DNA of 64,000 nucleotides, taken from the NCBI GenBank assembly GCA_030248215.1, contig JASANG010000625.1, positions 1 to 64,000 on the forward strand. Reading direction: 5' to 3'. The notes under the pieces were generated by a model, which worked only from the letters and a program-made list of their open reading frames with translations, was not told the DNA's origin and did no database searches. Positions 45,957 through 58,826 of the stretch are shown here, in pieces. The stretch comes from Enoplolaimus lenunculus (lineage: Eukaryota > Nematoda > Enoplea > Enoplida > Thoracostomopsidae). Both the position numbers and the translations under genes were made by a program. Numbering within the stretch: position 1 is the first letter of the stretch; every line of letters starts with the position of its first letter.

Positions 45957-48900
45957 TCACATGATAACACACTGTTTATCGTCTTCCTGAAACAAGACAA
46001 CATAAATTCTATGGGGCCAGTTTGATGTCGCGTATGAGTTAGGTGTGTGGGGCGCCAAACGTCTAAAAACGCATATCTTAACCCTCAGGTTAAAGATATA
46101 CTTTTAATACTTAAATAGTAGAGTTGCCGCTGGGACCGGAATTCATACCGATTTCAGGCTGGTACTAACCGCGGTCAATGAATCTTTCGTAAGAATGTAT
46201 TTTGTTTTATCAAAAAAAGCCGTTTATTCCTCGACACATATATTTTAGGAGTTAGGCCTACAATTAATTACATAGTCAAAAACAACCATATAAATAATAA
46301 ACATTGATCAAAAATATAAGACATATTATGATCGAGAGGAGAGAATCTTTATTTTATACTGGTGATGTTTTCCACCAAAATGTAAAGAATGTAAAATTAA
46401 AACCGTGGGAGAAACCTTGAGTTGGGGGGGTGGACGCTGAACCGGGAAAAACTTCAGAGTGGGGTGGTTTTTGTATGTGTGCCCCCAATCTCCAGGGCAT
46501 CGTATTTGAACTGTCGTAGCACGACTCCAACAGTTGCACCATGTTCGTCTGTATGCTATCTAATGTGACTCGCGATACCCAGAACAGCATCCAAAATTCA
46601 TGCGCCGTTTACAGTTGCTTTTGATGGCGGATCACAGATTTGTACCTGTATTGGGGTAAATGAATATACAATTTTATAATTGTACAGTGACCCAATCTTA
46701 CACAGTTTTATACCTAAATCCAAAATCAATACATGACGTGCCACACACCGTACGCTTTGTGTGTATTTTGACACAAATTATGAACAGTTTAAGAAATAAT
46801 GGTAACGTAAGGCTAACGTGTGTAATCGGTGGCCGGCCATCAAAAAGCATACTGTGAATGACGCATTACATTAACAAATTTATGTCCGAACCCGATATTG
46901 AATTACGTACCAATCTCGCATCAGCGACGCTTGATTTGACTCCATACTCAGCATTACCAGAGCTTTGCCGGTATGAATAACTAGTTGCAGAACCACTGCG
47001 TTCAGTTGAATACGGAGACGAAACCATGTATGACATTGAAGCGCCGCCACTATCAGCGTTTCGTTGACTTTCGCGCCACGCAATTTCCTTCAAAACAAAC
47101 TCATAATCTTCCAGAACAAAAACAGGGAAACTCGCATTTTCAAATGCGAACCGCACTAGTTAACATATATTATGCCAGTTACAAGGGTTTTGCCGACAGA
47201 ACGTTTGTGGAGTTCCTACAGACCGGAAAGCTTTGGATCTGACTTATGTTTAGGCTTAAATTATTACCGTTTATTAGTCTAATGAGTACAGACAAATTAC
47301 AAGCAGCCAAAAAAAACGAGTCACAAACCTCGTCATCCAGATCAATAAGCGAAGTTCGGATGTTATCTCCAGTTGGCCAGCGCTGGTTGCGCATTACAAT
47401 ATCCGCAGGTGGCGCGTGCGCTATGCCACTGCCAGCACTCCAAATCTGAACAAAAACCAATTTTCAACAATCAAAGTTAATCAACATGAATGTACGTAAC
47501 AAGTGAACATTATTCGAAACGTGTAGTACGCCCAGGGTGTAGCTACGGTTACTTCTACATATACGCCAAAATTATTTATAGGTACTACATTATAATTCAC
47601 CTGTCAGCTCCTTCAATTTGAATATAGATTTTGATTTACAAGTTTCAAATAGTGTACGACATGCAATGCGCAGTTAAGAATACAATTCGGGTTTAGGTTA
47701 AAAACTGCTATTACCGTAATCGCTTTGCCAGCTTTGAGATTGAACGCGCGATGGAATTTGTAAATCACTTCGGTGTCGCCAGCGCTACGTTTTATTTGCC
47801 AGTTGCCAATTGGAATATCCTGAAGTTGCAGCAATCACGGATGAGCTATACCTGTTGGGCACCTCACTGCTTGGGAAAACTTCTCACAATTCCCACGCTC
47901 ATAACTACGCAGTCTGTCTTCCGTACCGCGATGGAAGCTATCTACTTCTAGCTACGGAAGGTTCGCCCACTAGTTTTTACTCCCACCACCTTTCGCCGAC
48001 CTCTTTTCGCTTCGCTTTCACAACTTTTCGCTATCCACATTTCGCCCACACATTCTTTCGCAAACCACTTTTCACTAGCACATTTCTCACTCCTCAATAT
48101 TTTGGCAGCCTTTATTGCAGTTAGATTTAAAACGGAACGAGAGCCCACGGCGAAAGTTTTTTAAGTTTGACAACACCAGTCACTACAGATTTAACTGAAT
48201 CGCACAAATTTGATAATTTAATATTAAGCGCTCAACTTTTCAATTAAGCGGCGTGGGCGAGAGTGGTGTGGATAAAAGGTTAAGACAAAAAATGAGTGAG
48301 CTAAAAACTGAGGAGACGAACGGTACTGGGGGCGAAAAGTTGGGAAAGGGAGCGAAAAGTTGGGAAAGGGAGCGAAAAGTTTGGAAGGGGGGCGAAAAGT
48401 TGGGAAGGAGGCGACGACGAATGATGGCGGATCTTATGTTCAGTAAAGATATGTACGTTTACTTCCAAATTTATTTACATAACTATTAACTAACCTCATC
48501 GGAACGGTTATGCAACTTCACATAAAGCCCATCAGTATCATGATCAGTAATTTCAATAGGTCCTTCGCAATGTTGGCTAGTCTATAAAACAAAACAAAAC
48601 AGCGTTTAATCTCTAGTATAATTCCGATTCCAGTTACAATTCAAATTATAATAGAATGCGCAATAGAAAAGAAAATGTAAGCCCGAATCAAAAGGTTATA
48701 CGAAAAGAACAAAAAATTCAGAAATTTCGGCGAATTCTAACTGCTGCGATATATTTGTGTTCTATGACCAAATAACTTGTGCATGACGTATGCCTTTGGC
48801 CAGTACATTATTACAATCTAAGTTTTGAGATGTGTACCAGTATTCCAATCGTTGTTTCAATCTACAGTATATCTCCAACAATGAAATTTAAAATCCAAAA

Positions 48901-51900
48901 ACTATTTTCTCATTTACTTCAAAATTAAATAGCCAGCCTAACTAATCCAATCACTACCGTATAAGTATATCGATCTTGCGCTCCACTGCCCCCATAACTA
49001 ATTTCCGCTCGTGAACTCGATGTCGTCTCAGCCATTGCCCGTCTCCGTTTTGCTCCAGGCGACGAATAACTGTCGCTATGAGCGGCGGACGAAAACCCAA
49101 GCGGAATCGCTGCCGTTCCAACACGGGTTCCAGCACGAGGGGTTCGGCTGGTCGTTACGGTAGACGCGGTGTACGAAGACGCACTGCCTTGGCGGCCAGT
49201 CGTCCCCCCGGCAGCTTCTCTAGCGGCGGCAGACCGAAAAGAGGTAGACGATGAACCAGAAACGGTTTTCTTGGTTGTTCTTACGCCTGGTGGAGTCATA
49301 GACAGTCTGAAATAACAAGAGCGAATGAGGGATTTTTCATTTCGCGATTTGGTAAAATTTTGGTCATTTTTACAAAAAATAATCATTTTTAATGTTGGCT
49401 CATCAAAATTGAAGGTCAATTAAGACCAAAAATTGAATAAAAATTTGTCAATGTCTAGGATAACTTAAAATATATACAACAATAACTGCTAAAGAGCACC
49501 ATTCACTTACCTAGCTTCTTCCGCTTCCAACAGCTTTCGATACGCTGCAATTTCGACGTCCAGTTGTATTTTAGTATCCATTAAATCTTGATATTCTTGC
49601 ATGATTTGGGCGATTTCAGCTTTCAGCCTGCGAATTTCTTCATCGCGGCCCGAAAGTCGAGAGTACAACGAATCACGTTCTGCTTGTAACGCGTGTTCAA
49701 GTTCACGAATGCGTTTTTCGAGATCACTTACCTGTTCACAGCAAAAAACACATAACATTTACTTAATGTTAGAACAAATTAGGCGCAACGAAATAGTCAA
49801 ATATTATAAAGTACTTAATCCAAAACTGCGCGCAAAAACATAGCAACTTCACAATTTCTATATTTTCAAAGTATGTTTCTCGTTGAACTATAGACATCTG
49901 AAATTTACATACCAGCGCTTCATACTTATCACGATCTTTAACTGCAGTTTCAAGTTGCATCTTCATTTTTTTCAACTCGTCTCGTGCGTCGCTTGCCATT
50001 GCCAGTTTACGTTCCGCGTCATCGCGAATATCGTGCATCTGTGCACAACAAACCAATATATACTTAACATGCTGCATACTGTAGTCCAAGGAGCAATGCG
50101 AATGGAAACGATCGTAACATCCAAGCTCCCTCACTAGACCTTACACCCACATTATTTCGATCCCACTAGCAAACACTACATACACACAGCACACACAAAC
50201 CCACACACAGATTGCCTCGCTGATGGGCCACAGAACACATCACTCAAATACTTCTACTTCCTTCATAAGATTCGGCTTCCTAATCGGCATACATACCGGC
50301 TGTAGTTTTAATCTTCTATAATAAATAAAATAAAGAGATCTTTTGAAGTCAAATGTAGCAAGCGGTTCGAACTCAGATTCGGTCAAATCGTGGGTTCCGT
50401 GTTTTCCTGCTTCACATATTCGACCGTTCGACACATGAGCATATGTCTAACCGTGTACCAGGGTGGCACCGAATCCACGATTTGACCGAATCCGAATCCA
50501 GTCCTAATTTGCCGAATCCGAAACCGAATCTGAATCCTGCATGTCGAAAATTTCAGATATATTTATAATTTGTTTCAGAATATCAACGCAATGCCAGCCG
50601 TATAACTTTTAATACGTTAATATATTTCGTCCCGACGTCAGTTCTGAAATTTCTCACCTGAAATAAAAATATTTTTATAGCAATGTATTTAAAAAATTTT
50701 ATTGCTTAAAAATGAACAAACATATTGCCGAACTTTGTTGGATTCGGCTTTTCCACAACCGAATCCGAACCTCAAATTTTTGCCGAATCCGAATCCGAAC
50801 CTTTCTTGCCACCCTGTCGTGTACATCAATGACAAAACACAACGAAACACACCTTTCGTTCGTATGTTTCTTCAAATTCTTTCCTGCTTGACCGCAAGCT
50901 AAATTCAAATTGTTCGCGCATTTGCCGCAATCCTTCTTGCAGTTTTTGTTCATATTCGTCTTCTAATGCCGTGTTGACCTGAACGATTTCAGTTTCACGC
51001 TTGTGTCGAGATTCGTCGAGCTCCTAAAACATGATTTTTGGGTCACCCAGTGTGTTCAAGTTATGTCTCTACAACTCGGCAATTTTAATAACATTAAAAA
51101 AGAAAATATACTAAGTCTAAGCTGGGCGAAAAATTATCGGATCGACGCCTTGTCGTACCTACTGCCACAGTGACCACGTAGGCGACCTGTTAACATAACA
51201 CGAATTTCGTTACAAAAGCTCCAATACATAAGGACGAGCGTATTCAATATTTTCAAAAGAGGGGTGGTAAATTCATACAAATTTCGAAGAAGTAGTTCTT
51301 GTGTTGCAAATTGAAAAAAATACCTAAAAACCAATTTACAATAATCTCAAAGATAGAGGGATGTTGACATCTGCAACTTTACACCCTTGATAAGCCCTTG
51401 AAAACAAGTACTTTGGCATGAAGCTGTTTCAAAAAATCAAGCTCTTCTTTCAGTGTTTGTAGTCGATTTTCGACATCCACCCGTCGCAGTGTTTCAGATT
51501 CGAGTTCTTTGCGTAATTTTTCCAAAAGCCCTTCAAGTTCAGCGATACGGCGAAGTAGTTTCTAAACAAAAACGAGCAAAGAAATAAAAAGAACAACAAA
51601 ATTATGACACTTCAACAAAACAATAACAATCGCAATCTCTAAAACGTTAGCTCAATGTTCATACGGCGCACATAATCTTAACAAAAGTCATTCGAACAAG
51701 CACTACAAATGAAAAGCCTACTCAAATTAAATTCAAACGCTATATCTTCCAAACCATATGTAGCACCGAGAATGATATTTAATAGAGTGCGACACTTCCT
51801 CTTGGTATGTGTTACAATTTACATTAAACCAGGTCCATATATGGCAACAACTCTACCTGATCAGGATATTAAAGAATACATAGATAGTGATTAGTGTCAA

Positions 51901-54900
51901 CATAATGCTAATATAGAATGATTTACAGATGGACCAAGACCAGACAATTTAATTGAAACAAACCAGCACTTAGGGGGCGTATTTATTGAAAATGTCGCAA
52001 GTTTATCTGTTCGTTTACAACAACATTCGTCTGGAGCAATTCAAAAGTGACAAAGATGTGTCGACTGTTTCTACAAGATCTTGCAATTGCAAATAACATT
52101 TTTCTTGTATGGATTAAAGGCCATTCGGAAAAATAGAGACGGTATCACAAATTCCTGGAAACCTTCGATTCCCGTTTCTGTTCCGTAAAAACAGCAATTA
52201 TACGTAGGTCGTTAAGTTTCACTACAAGGTCCACACGTTAATGAAATTTTTAAAATTAAATAATGGTTTCGTATTTATTAACCTTTATTTTCTGAGCAAA
52301 TTTCTGAGAAAAATGTACCACCAGTACCTGCATCACTGACCCAAACTCATTTCTATAACAACTTAGTTGGATCAAAAAGTTGTGTCACAATTTTTATAAA
52401 CTTCAGAGTAATTTCTTCGTTTTCCAAATCAAATTCTAATTCAAAGCTTGTCGTTGTAAACAATTTTTCTGAGCTGCGGCCATGTCATAAACAACAAATT
52501 CACAAAAATATTAACAAATTACTTTCCTGTAAAATTTACTTAAATAGCAACCTACGAACATACAGCTTTCTTATACATTTGGTTTCTTTCGCAGCTATTT
52601 TATATATTTACGTACATAATATACGCTCACAATTCTAACAGCTGCCCTCTAAAACTTACAGATACAACAACAAAAACCACTGTAATTCTATTTTTTGTGC
52701 ACGCAACTTTACACTCGACTGTTTAAATAAAACATTTTTGACAACCGCTTTACACAAAAAAATTGACAATGGCTGTCCGGCTATTAAACTCAGTTTTTAC
52801 AACCACAACTACTATCAGAAACAAACTGCGGTTTCTACTTAAACTGTCGTAGAATTTTATAGCAGTATAGAAGCATTTGTTTAATATTTGGAAATAAAAA
52901 ATGAAAACTCCAAGCTAAAAATTCAAAACTACGATCCACGCATGTTCGTATTTGTTATGCAACTCTCACAAAATTCACACTCAATATTAATCCACACCTG
53001 GCACTGTATAAAACTACATAAAGTGACAACGAACTTAAAAAAATAAAAAATTTAATGAAAATTTTCACATAACACTACGTAAAATGAAAAAATATGCCAA
53101 CTTTCGAAACGTACATTTCGCTGGATCTCATTTGAGAAGACTTATCATCATCTTTTTAAGAATACTAACTGAGAGAAGAACAGTAAAAGCAGCGAGATGG
53201 CAAGTAACATTTGGTCACAGCGAGTTTAGAAGATTTCGAACTAAATTATGACCCTAACAAGTAACAATATACGCATACTCTCACAGTTGAGAATACGGTT
53301 CCTAATCGTAAGACAATCTCTCAAGACGAATACTCGTATACTATTCCAAACATTTTGCATTCTACTATATACCAGACTTCCAACAGGGACTACCATTTTT
53401 TTCACCGAAACAAGAATTACAAATATATTTCATCACCCAATTAGTGGTAATTGACCATAATTAAAAATAAAATATGCTGCACGCCGAATATCCTCCTTTT
53501 CATGTTCGAGTAAGGTTACGAAATTTCTTACAGGATTATAATCACCTTATTTTCCTCTTCATAAAAACGTCGTTCGTTTTCAGCGGTTTTGCACTTTGCT
53601 TGTAACTCTTCTGCTTGACCTTCGGCGTACAACCGGCGAGCATCAGCGTCTTTTAAATTGCGTTCCAATTTTGCAATTCTAAAACATGTAAATGCCTAAA
53701 TGCATCATTTCAAAATACCGATATATTCACGATTAAAGCAAAGTTTGACTTTTCAGTTATAGTGATAACTTTTTTATCGATTCCAAAAAAACAATTTTAA
53801 CAATTTCCTTTCACAAAAAAGAGCACAATGTAGAAACCGCAACCAATTATTTCAGATTCGACACTTCTGTTCAGCTTGCAATATAAGCGATAGTTCAATA
53901 AGATCAATTACCTGAGAAAGGCAAAACATATTTTTTTAATCGATTACGAACGCAATATCTAAGCTACGAAACTTCATGCTCAAGCTACTGAAAATACTTT
54001 AGAGTTGGCGTACTTTGCTTTCAACTCATCTGTTTCGCCTCGCAATTTCCCATTTTCAATTTGTAACCTTGCTCGATCCTTGGCAGTATCATCGAGTACA
54101 CGCCGTGCGTCGGCTAGTTCAGCTTCAAACGCCTCGCGTACACTATCACGTTCCTAAAACACCGCAATAGTTCAATACAATTTTTGTTTCCAACTAGCGA
54201 GAAACTCAAAACATTTAATTCGTCAGTTCAAATAGCTTGAAAACCACTACCATTAAACGATTTCACACTACAGGAAAGGTTATCTCAAGATGGACCATTA
54301 ATAATAAAAAGATTAAAACTGAGACTGGGACTATGCGAATTTGCAGAATAATATACGAATATTAGTCGGAAGAGAAATAATAAGTGGGGGTGACTTTTAC
54401 TAAGTGGTGGGCCACCCCCCTTCAGTAGGGAACCTCCACAGTAACAAGGCCAAATTACTTTTAAAAACAGTACACTTACCTTAATCACTGATTCCTCGGC
54501 AGTTTTAATTCGAAAATTCAGCGCTCTATTTTCCAATTCCAGTTGTCGGACTCGATCCATATATTGAGCCAGACGATCATTTAAACCAATTAGCTGTTCC
54601 TTCTCTTCACGACGCGACAATTTGGTCGCACTTAAAGGCGATTCATCTATGAAACAAAAAAACAAACTCGCGAAAATCTTTAAGCGAAAATCTAAGCAAT
54701 ATAAAACCAACGGAATTTTGATACGTTATATTAACGATGTATCAAAGTGGCAACAAAAATTCAGATGCGGTTTCTGGTTCAGCAAGAACCAAAGGTTCGA
54801 AACAGAACAAGATTGCTCTCAAACAAACACTTAAAATCCTTACCATTGGAATAAATACCACTACTCGCGCTACCGCCGCTAGAATACACCGTTGAAGTCA

Positions 54901-54931
54901 CCGTGGTTCGTTTAGACCGAGTACTCGCCAT
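45957..54931 (-). CDS. Nuclear lamin, complete, 14 exons, 686 aa, CVIM CaaX box
   Basis: This gene encodes the lamina intermediate filament protein. The exons, from 5' on the minus strand, are 54931-54844, 54646-54480, 54153-54014, 53678-53546, 51561-51412, 51023-50853, 50038-49913, 49731-49511, 49306-48958, 48581-48495, 47819-47715, 47445-47329, 47087-46911 and 45986-45957. All joins keep phase across GT-AG introns, giving 2061 nt. The start is [10 protein letters not shown]. The rod spans about residues 42-398, from [19 protein letters not shown] to [20 protein letters not shown], which is lamin length. RLSMTPPG follows the rod and resembles the lamin mitotic CDK site. A Ser/Thr/Gly-rich linker holds an NLS-like GAKRRRAM (residues 483-490). 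The Ig-fold tail is about residues 516-620 ([39 protein letters not shown]). The last exon encodes EDDKQCVIM and stop. NLS plus CaaX separates it from cytoplasmic intermediate filaments that share the tail fold. The 54013/54014 donor is the least certain site; it was chosen because it is the only option I found that restores phase. Confidence 0.93.
48330..48420 (+). repeat. Short tandem repeat of GCGAAAAGTTGGGAA units in a lamin intron
   Basis: Four units of about 20 bp (GGGAGCGAAAAGTTGGGAAA type). A C/T-rich complement (CTTTTCGC, CATTTCGCCC) lies at about 47960-48080, so the two could fold as a loose inverted pair. Confidence 0.75.
50459..50816. mobile_element. Family G MITE (G6), GAATCC variant, in a lamin intron
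   Basis: Ends CAGGGTGGCACCGAATCC and TTTCTTGCCACCCTG. The arrays are CCGAATCCGAA hexamers on both sides. The flanks CCGTGTAC and TCGTGTAC are an 8-bp duplication with one mismatch. It sits between the lamin exons at 51023-50853 and 50038-49913. Confidence 0.85.
51562..53545. other. Largest lamin intron
   Basis: About 1984 bp between the coil 1B exons at 53678-53546 and 51561-51412. AT-rich, with no recognisable element and no convincing exon. Confidence 0.6.
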
Positions 54932-57120
54932 ATTATTTTAATCGAATTGTTGGAAGCTAGTTTTAGCCAATAACAGAACCCGCAAGTATATATTATTATT
55001 TAATTGCACCGCGAGACTCAAATTATATATACGTGAAACCAAAGATGAAATGCTGTTTTGTAATGGAATGTTCACAATATTGTCTAACGCAGCTGGATCA
55101 GGAAAATCTACAACAAAAATATATTATATGTAAGTAAATATATACGTATATATTATATATGTATAAATGACCAAGGTTCTACCGGATAAATACCTAATAA
55201 AAATTGATACGCAATCGCGACACCAAAACGAGACTTTTTAAATAAAAAATTACGTAGTGTTGTCTATATAGAATAGTTTGCCGGATCCGGTACTACGTGC
55301 TCAGCTCGACATGAGGATTAAAGTGCGACCGAATATAATCTGAGGTTAAATTTCACCAAAAATCCATCTTCGTAGAAGAGATGTCCCAGGGCAAGGATTT
55401 TACTCGGTGCCGCGACAGGGGCAGCAAAATTCCATTAAACTAAAAATTTATGTACCTTTTTCGTATGCATGTACCTGGGAGTAAGATATCCTTTTTATCA
55501 TATCGCATCACGCAACATCTTATTGATACTCCCATGTTGTGAAGTTAGTGTTAATGCATTTGTTATTTGCAAACTTTTACTGTGTGTGCTGCGTTTGGAT
55601 TTTGGCTAAAGTGTGCAACGGGATATTGTTTTTCTGGTGCCGTCCCTTGTACCGTATGGCCGAGGCCGCGGTATTATTAATGTAGTATATAGAAGGTATA
55701 AACATTCCGCACTCACGCAAAATCGCTGTTACGCATATGGCGCTTGAAAGTTTTGGAATGCTAAGTAAGACTTTTTCTAAAAGTGTGAGCTAAATATTAA
55801 TTGAGTCACTGTGAGTGAGGCCCGTTGAGGTGGCGAGCCCGCATTAGATAAGTACGTAGGGGTGTTTGCCTTGGCACTGTGCTTACGTATACCCTGAAAG
55901 GAAATTTGAAGTAGCACACCGTTTAAACGTCCTTGTTCACGAGTAGCGAAACAGGTTTCGGACATTTCAGAATGCAAACTCTCGAAGCTACATTCATGAC
56001 AGCAACCACGCTAATAAGACTTGTTTAAGCAATCTTACGAGTTACGACAATCCTCTCGTAACACCACATATACTTCGCGCTAAAGTTTCCGGCTGTTCTA
56101 GTACTTGCGTGCCACGTATGGACACCATATGGCAAGCCGCGAAACGTTTAGTTACTGTAATAATACTCAATAGAGATTTTACGTGAAAACATGGGAATAT
56201 TCATGAAGTTTTTCATGTGCTTATTTCTACAGTTTCCACTGACGCTTCAAAGTACCTAAATTTTGCAATTCTCCGGTCGGATGAGCATTCCCTATCTTGT
56301 AACCCTCAGTCTTATAAGGGCCCAAAAATCGAATATATACAAGAAAAGTAAAATCTCCAAATTACTCACCAATTTTGAGGTAGAATTCAGTGTAATATAG
56401 TGATGAGATACAAACGTAACAATTTTCTGCTTGTGATATATATACATACAAGTTACAATAACCTAAAACATTATTCAAAAATTAGTCAGAGAATAATTTA
56501 AATCAGAAAATTCCGTATTGAGCGAAGCGAAACCGTTTTATATTTTGTGTTCGGAAGTCGAAAGGCGGATGTCCGTTCGTCCGTCCGTACGTCCGAAAAG
56601 AATCTCAGGAACCGCTGAACCGAATTTGATAAACTTTTTTGTTTGAAACCATGTTATCCTGCCGTGTTAACATCGCATTGGTGTTTTAAAATTTTAAGCC
56701 GTTTATTTGCTACAGGCTAATTTGCATAATTGGTTAAGCCTAAATTGGGACTTTTCAAGATATTTCACAAATGTTAGGGTTACAATCAATCAAACTTCAA
56801 CAATAAATTGTTTTTTGATGCGAAGAATCTGAATGAATAGTTCACAAAGCTCCAAAACCGATAAATGAATACGTAGATGCTTGTCCGTTGTTATGCTGTA
56901 AAGTTCTGCCGGCAGCAGTCGAAATGTAGAAAGCCGACAAAAGACTAGTAAAGTAAAGCTCCTAAAACCACTACCAGTCGGGTATTGCACGATGGAATAC
57001 CCAAATAAATAGCACACACGTAAAAAACACGTACTAATACACATAACGCAGTAGCTACGCAGTACACAGCGTAGTGCACTATTAAACAACGCAAATAATA
57101 AAAGTAGTTGAGGCAATGCC
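54932..57120. other. Region upstream of the lamin start
   Basis: Presumably contains the lamin 5' UTR and promoter. TATATATA-rich segments lie at 55135-55160, and a run of short AT words is at 55010-55030. No specific promoter element can be assigned. The GTCCGT block is at 56540. Confidence 0.4.
56540..56665. repeat. GTCCGTCCGT-type repeat block
   Basis: GGATGTCCGTTCGTCCGTCCG is followed by AATCTCAGGAACCGCTGAAC. This resembles a short repeat I recall from several invertebrate genomes, but the family is not identified. Confidence 0.4.
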
Positions 57121-57255
57121 GCAATAGCTCAGTTGCAGGATGCGAAGCGGAATTGGAGCAGCAAATTTATACCGGAATCGGAATCGAAGTACAAATTTTG
57201 TGAACGGATAATCAGTGCTTATAAACGCGCACGATCCACAGGATTATGTGAAATT

Positions 57256-57355
57256 ATACTAAAACTGTTCCAGAATCGGCGTAAAAAGGCTATACCCGCC
57301 TTCGGATCGCTGGAAAATCCCCGTTTTCAACCAGTCCTGACCTGACATCGAGTCC
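57256..57355 (+). repeat. Flanking repeat of the SINE composite
   Basis: AAACTGTTCCAGAATCGGC to CAGTCCTGACCTGACA recurs in the same order at 58257-58345, so the composite is bracketed by a direct repeat of about 90 bp. Just after the first copy, an inverted match (TGTCAGGTCAG, AAAAACGGGGATTTTT) makes a local hairpin at 57310-57410. Confidence 0.7.
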
Positions 57356-57589
57356 CATCGTGGTCACCATGTCAGGTCAGAACTTGCAAAAACGGGGATT
57401 TTTGACTGATCCGAAGGCGTTTATGGTTTAGTTTTGCGATACGCAGGTGTTACTTGTTGTGACATGCGGATGAATAGACAAGTAATATGTACCTTGGTTT
57501 TTCCATGTTTTTACTGTTGCTGCATATGAACGCACTACATATGCAGCAGTAATTTTTACCGATGTGCAGCATCAGCATGAGGTTATTAC

Positions 57590-57741
57590 TTGCCTCCATG
57601 CATCCGCATATCACATGTAAGTCTAGGTAGGAACCGGGACACCAGACCTTTATACTAAGCAGCTGGAAACGGGTGGTTTCGAACTAGCGACCTTCTGCGT
57701 GTCAGGCAGACGCTGTTACCACTGCGCCACACAGCCCGCCT
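57590..57741 (-). mobile_element. tRNA-derived SINE
   Basis: The minus strand carries a pol III box A-like GTGGCGCAGTGGTAACAG and, about 30 nt on, a box B-like AGTTCGAAACC. TCTGC and GCAGA form an anticodon-type stem around CTGACAC. The T-arm and acceptor do not pair well, so this is a SINE head and not a working tRNA. A tail shared with the copy near 58 kb follows. Confidence 0.7.
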
Positions 57742-57864
57742 CTCCAACTGCATTTTCGTCGACTATATGTGTCGACTGTACAACATAATGTGCATTGCAT
57801 TTATTGCATATGCACCAGGACAAGCATGTCTCACATGCTTACATGACCTTATTTTTAAGAAGGT

Positions 57865-58256
57865 CGTCCCTTGACCGTCTATCCTGTTTTCGACTGAATA
57901 CCGTGCTCATAGCGCGGCAATTTGCCACTGCGCTCACGTCGTTGCCTCCATCTCAGTCAAGGTAGGAACTGGGACATCAGACCTGTCTACCAAGCAGCTA
58001 GAAAAGCGGGTTACGGGTGGTTTCGAACTAGCGACCTTCTGCGTGTCAGGCAGACGCTGTTACCATTGCGCCACGCAGAAGGTGGCTAGTTCGAGACCAC
58101 CCGTATCCCGCATTTCCAGCTGCTTGGTAAAATGGTCTGATGTCCCTCAGTTCCAACCTAGACTGATATGGGGGCCACGCCGTGAGCGCAATGGTTAAAC
58201 TGCCGCGCTATGAACACGGTATTCAGTCGAACATAGGATGGACGGTCAAGGGACTT
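57865..58256. mobile_element. Head-to-head palindrome of two tRNA-SINE units
   Basis: The left arm (CCCTTGACCGTCTATCCTG to ACCTTCTGCGTG) is repeated inverted on the right (CACGCAGAAGGTGGC to GGACGGTCAAGGGACTT). Each arm is about 190 bp with a short spacer near 58060. Each arm includes a tRNA-like head plus a second tRNA-like unit (GTGAGCGCAATGGTTAAACT with box B-like AGTCGAACA). Confidence 0.75.
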
Positions 58257-58826
58257 AAAACTGTTCCAGAATCGGCCGGAAACTAGACCATACCCGCCTT
58301 CAGATCGGTCGAAAATCCCCGTTCTTGACCAGTCCTGACCTGACACACACTGAGCTGCTAGAACATTGATAGACAGAAGACTTTCTTATCTTTAAAAATT
58401 ATAATCATTTCCAGATGTTTAGTTTTTAAGTTATATAAATTCCGGAACCGGTTTTGACCGGAAAATAAAAAAGGGTCCGGGTTTGTGTTGTTAAATATTC
58501 CGGGTCCGGGTCTGCATTTGCATTCTTAAACATTCCAGGCCCGTATTTTCATTTGCATTATTCAAAATTCCGGTTCTAGGTCCAGGTATTTATTTTTAAA
58601 TGTTGCAACTCTAATTTCAATTTTTATATATATACGTTGCGTTTTCATAAAAATAAATTAACCGAACAACAATAATAAAACTAGGAATGATTTAAACTAG
58701 CTACGACATTCATTTAAAACACAATAGTTGGGTTGCTGAAAAATAACTTAAGTTGACCCTTGACTTAAGTGCGGATTTAACTTAACACAAAGATTCATTA
58801 TACGACTGGGTTGCAGAAATATGAAC

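Noticed and set aside
46354-46590. 78-codon ORF on - in the last lamin intron, considered as the terminal exon
   Set aside because: It has no CaaX box and no suitable acceptor. The 45986-45957 mini-exon fits phase, acceptor and family ending.
53841-53930. An extra lamin exon between the exons at 54153-54014 and 53678-53546
   Set aside because: It is open only briefly, does not look like coiled coil, and is unnecessary because the flanking exons join in phase at AA|GTAC.
45957-54931. Cytoplasmic intermediate filament in place of a lamin
   Set aside because: Protostome cytoplasmic IFs can share the tail fold and long rod, but the NLS-like KRRR and the CVIM CaaX box indicate a lamin.
57655-57741. 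Functional tRNA (Val-like GAC anticodon on -)
   Set aside because: Box A and box B are present, but the T stem and acceptor stem do not pair, and a related copy sits nearby in a palindrome.
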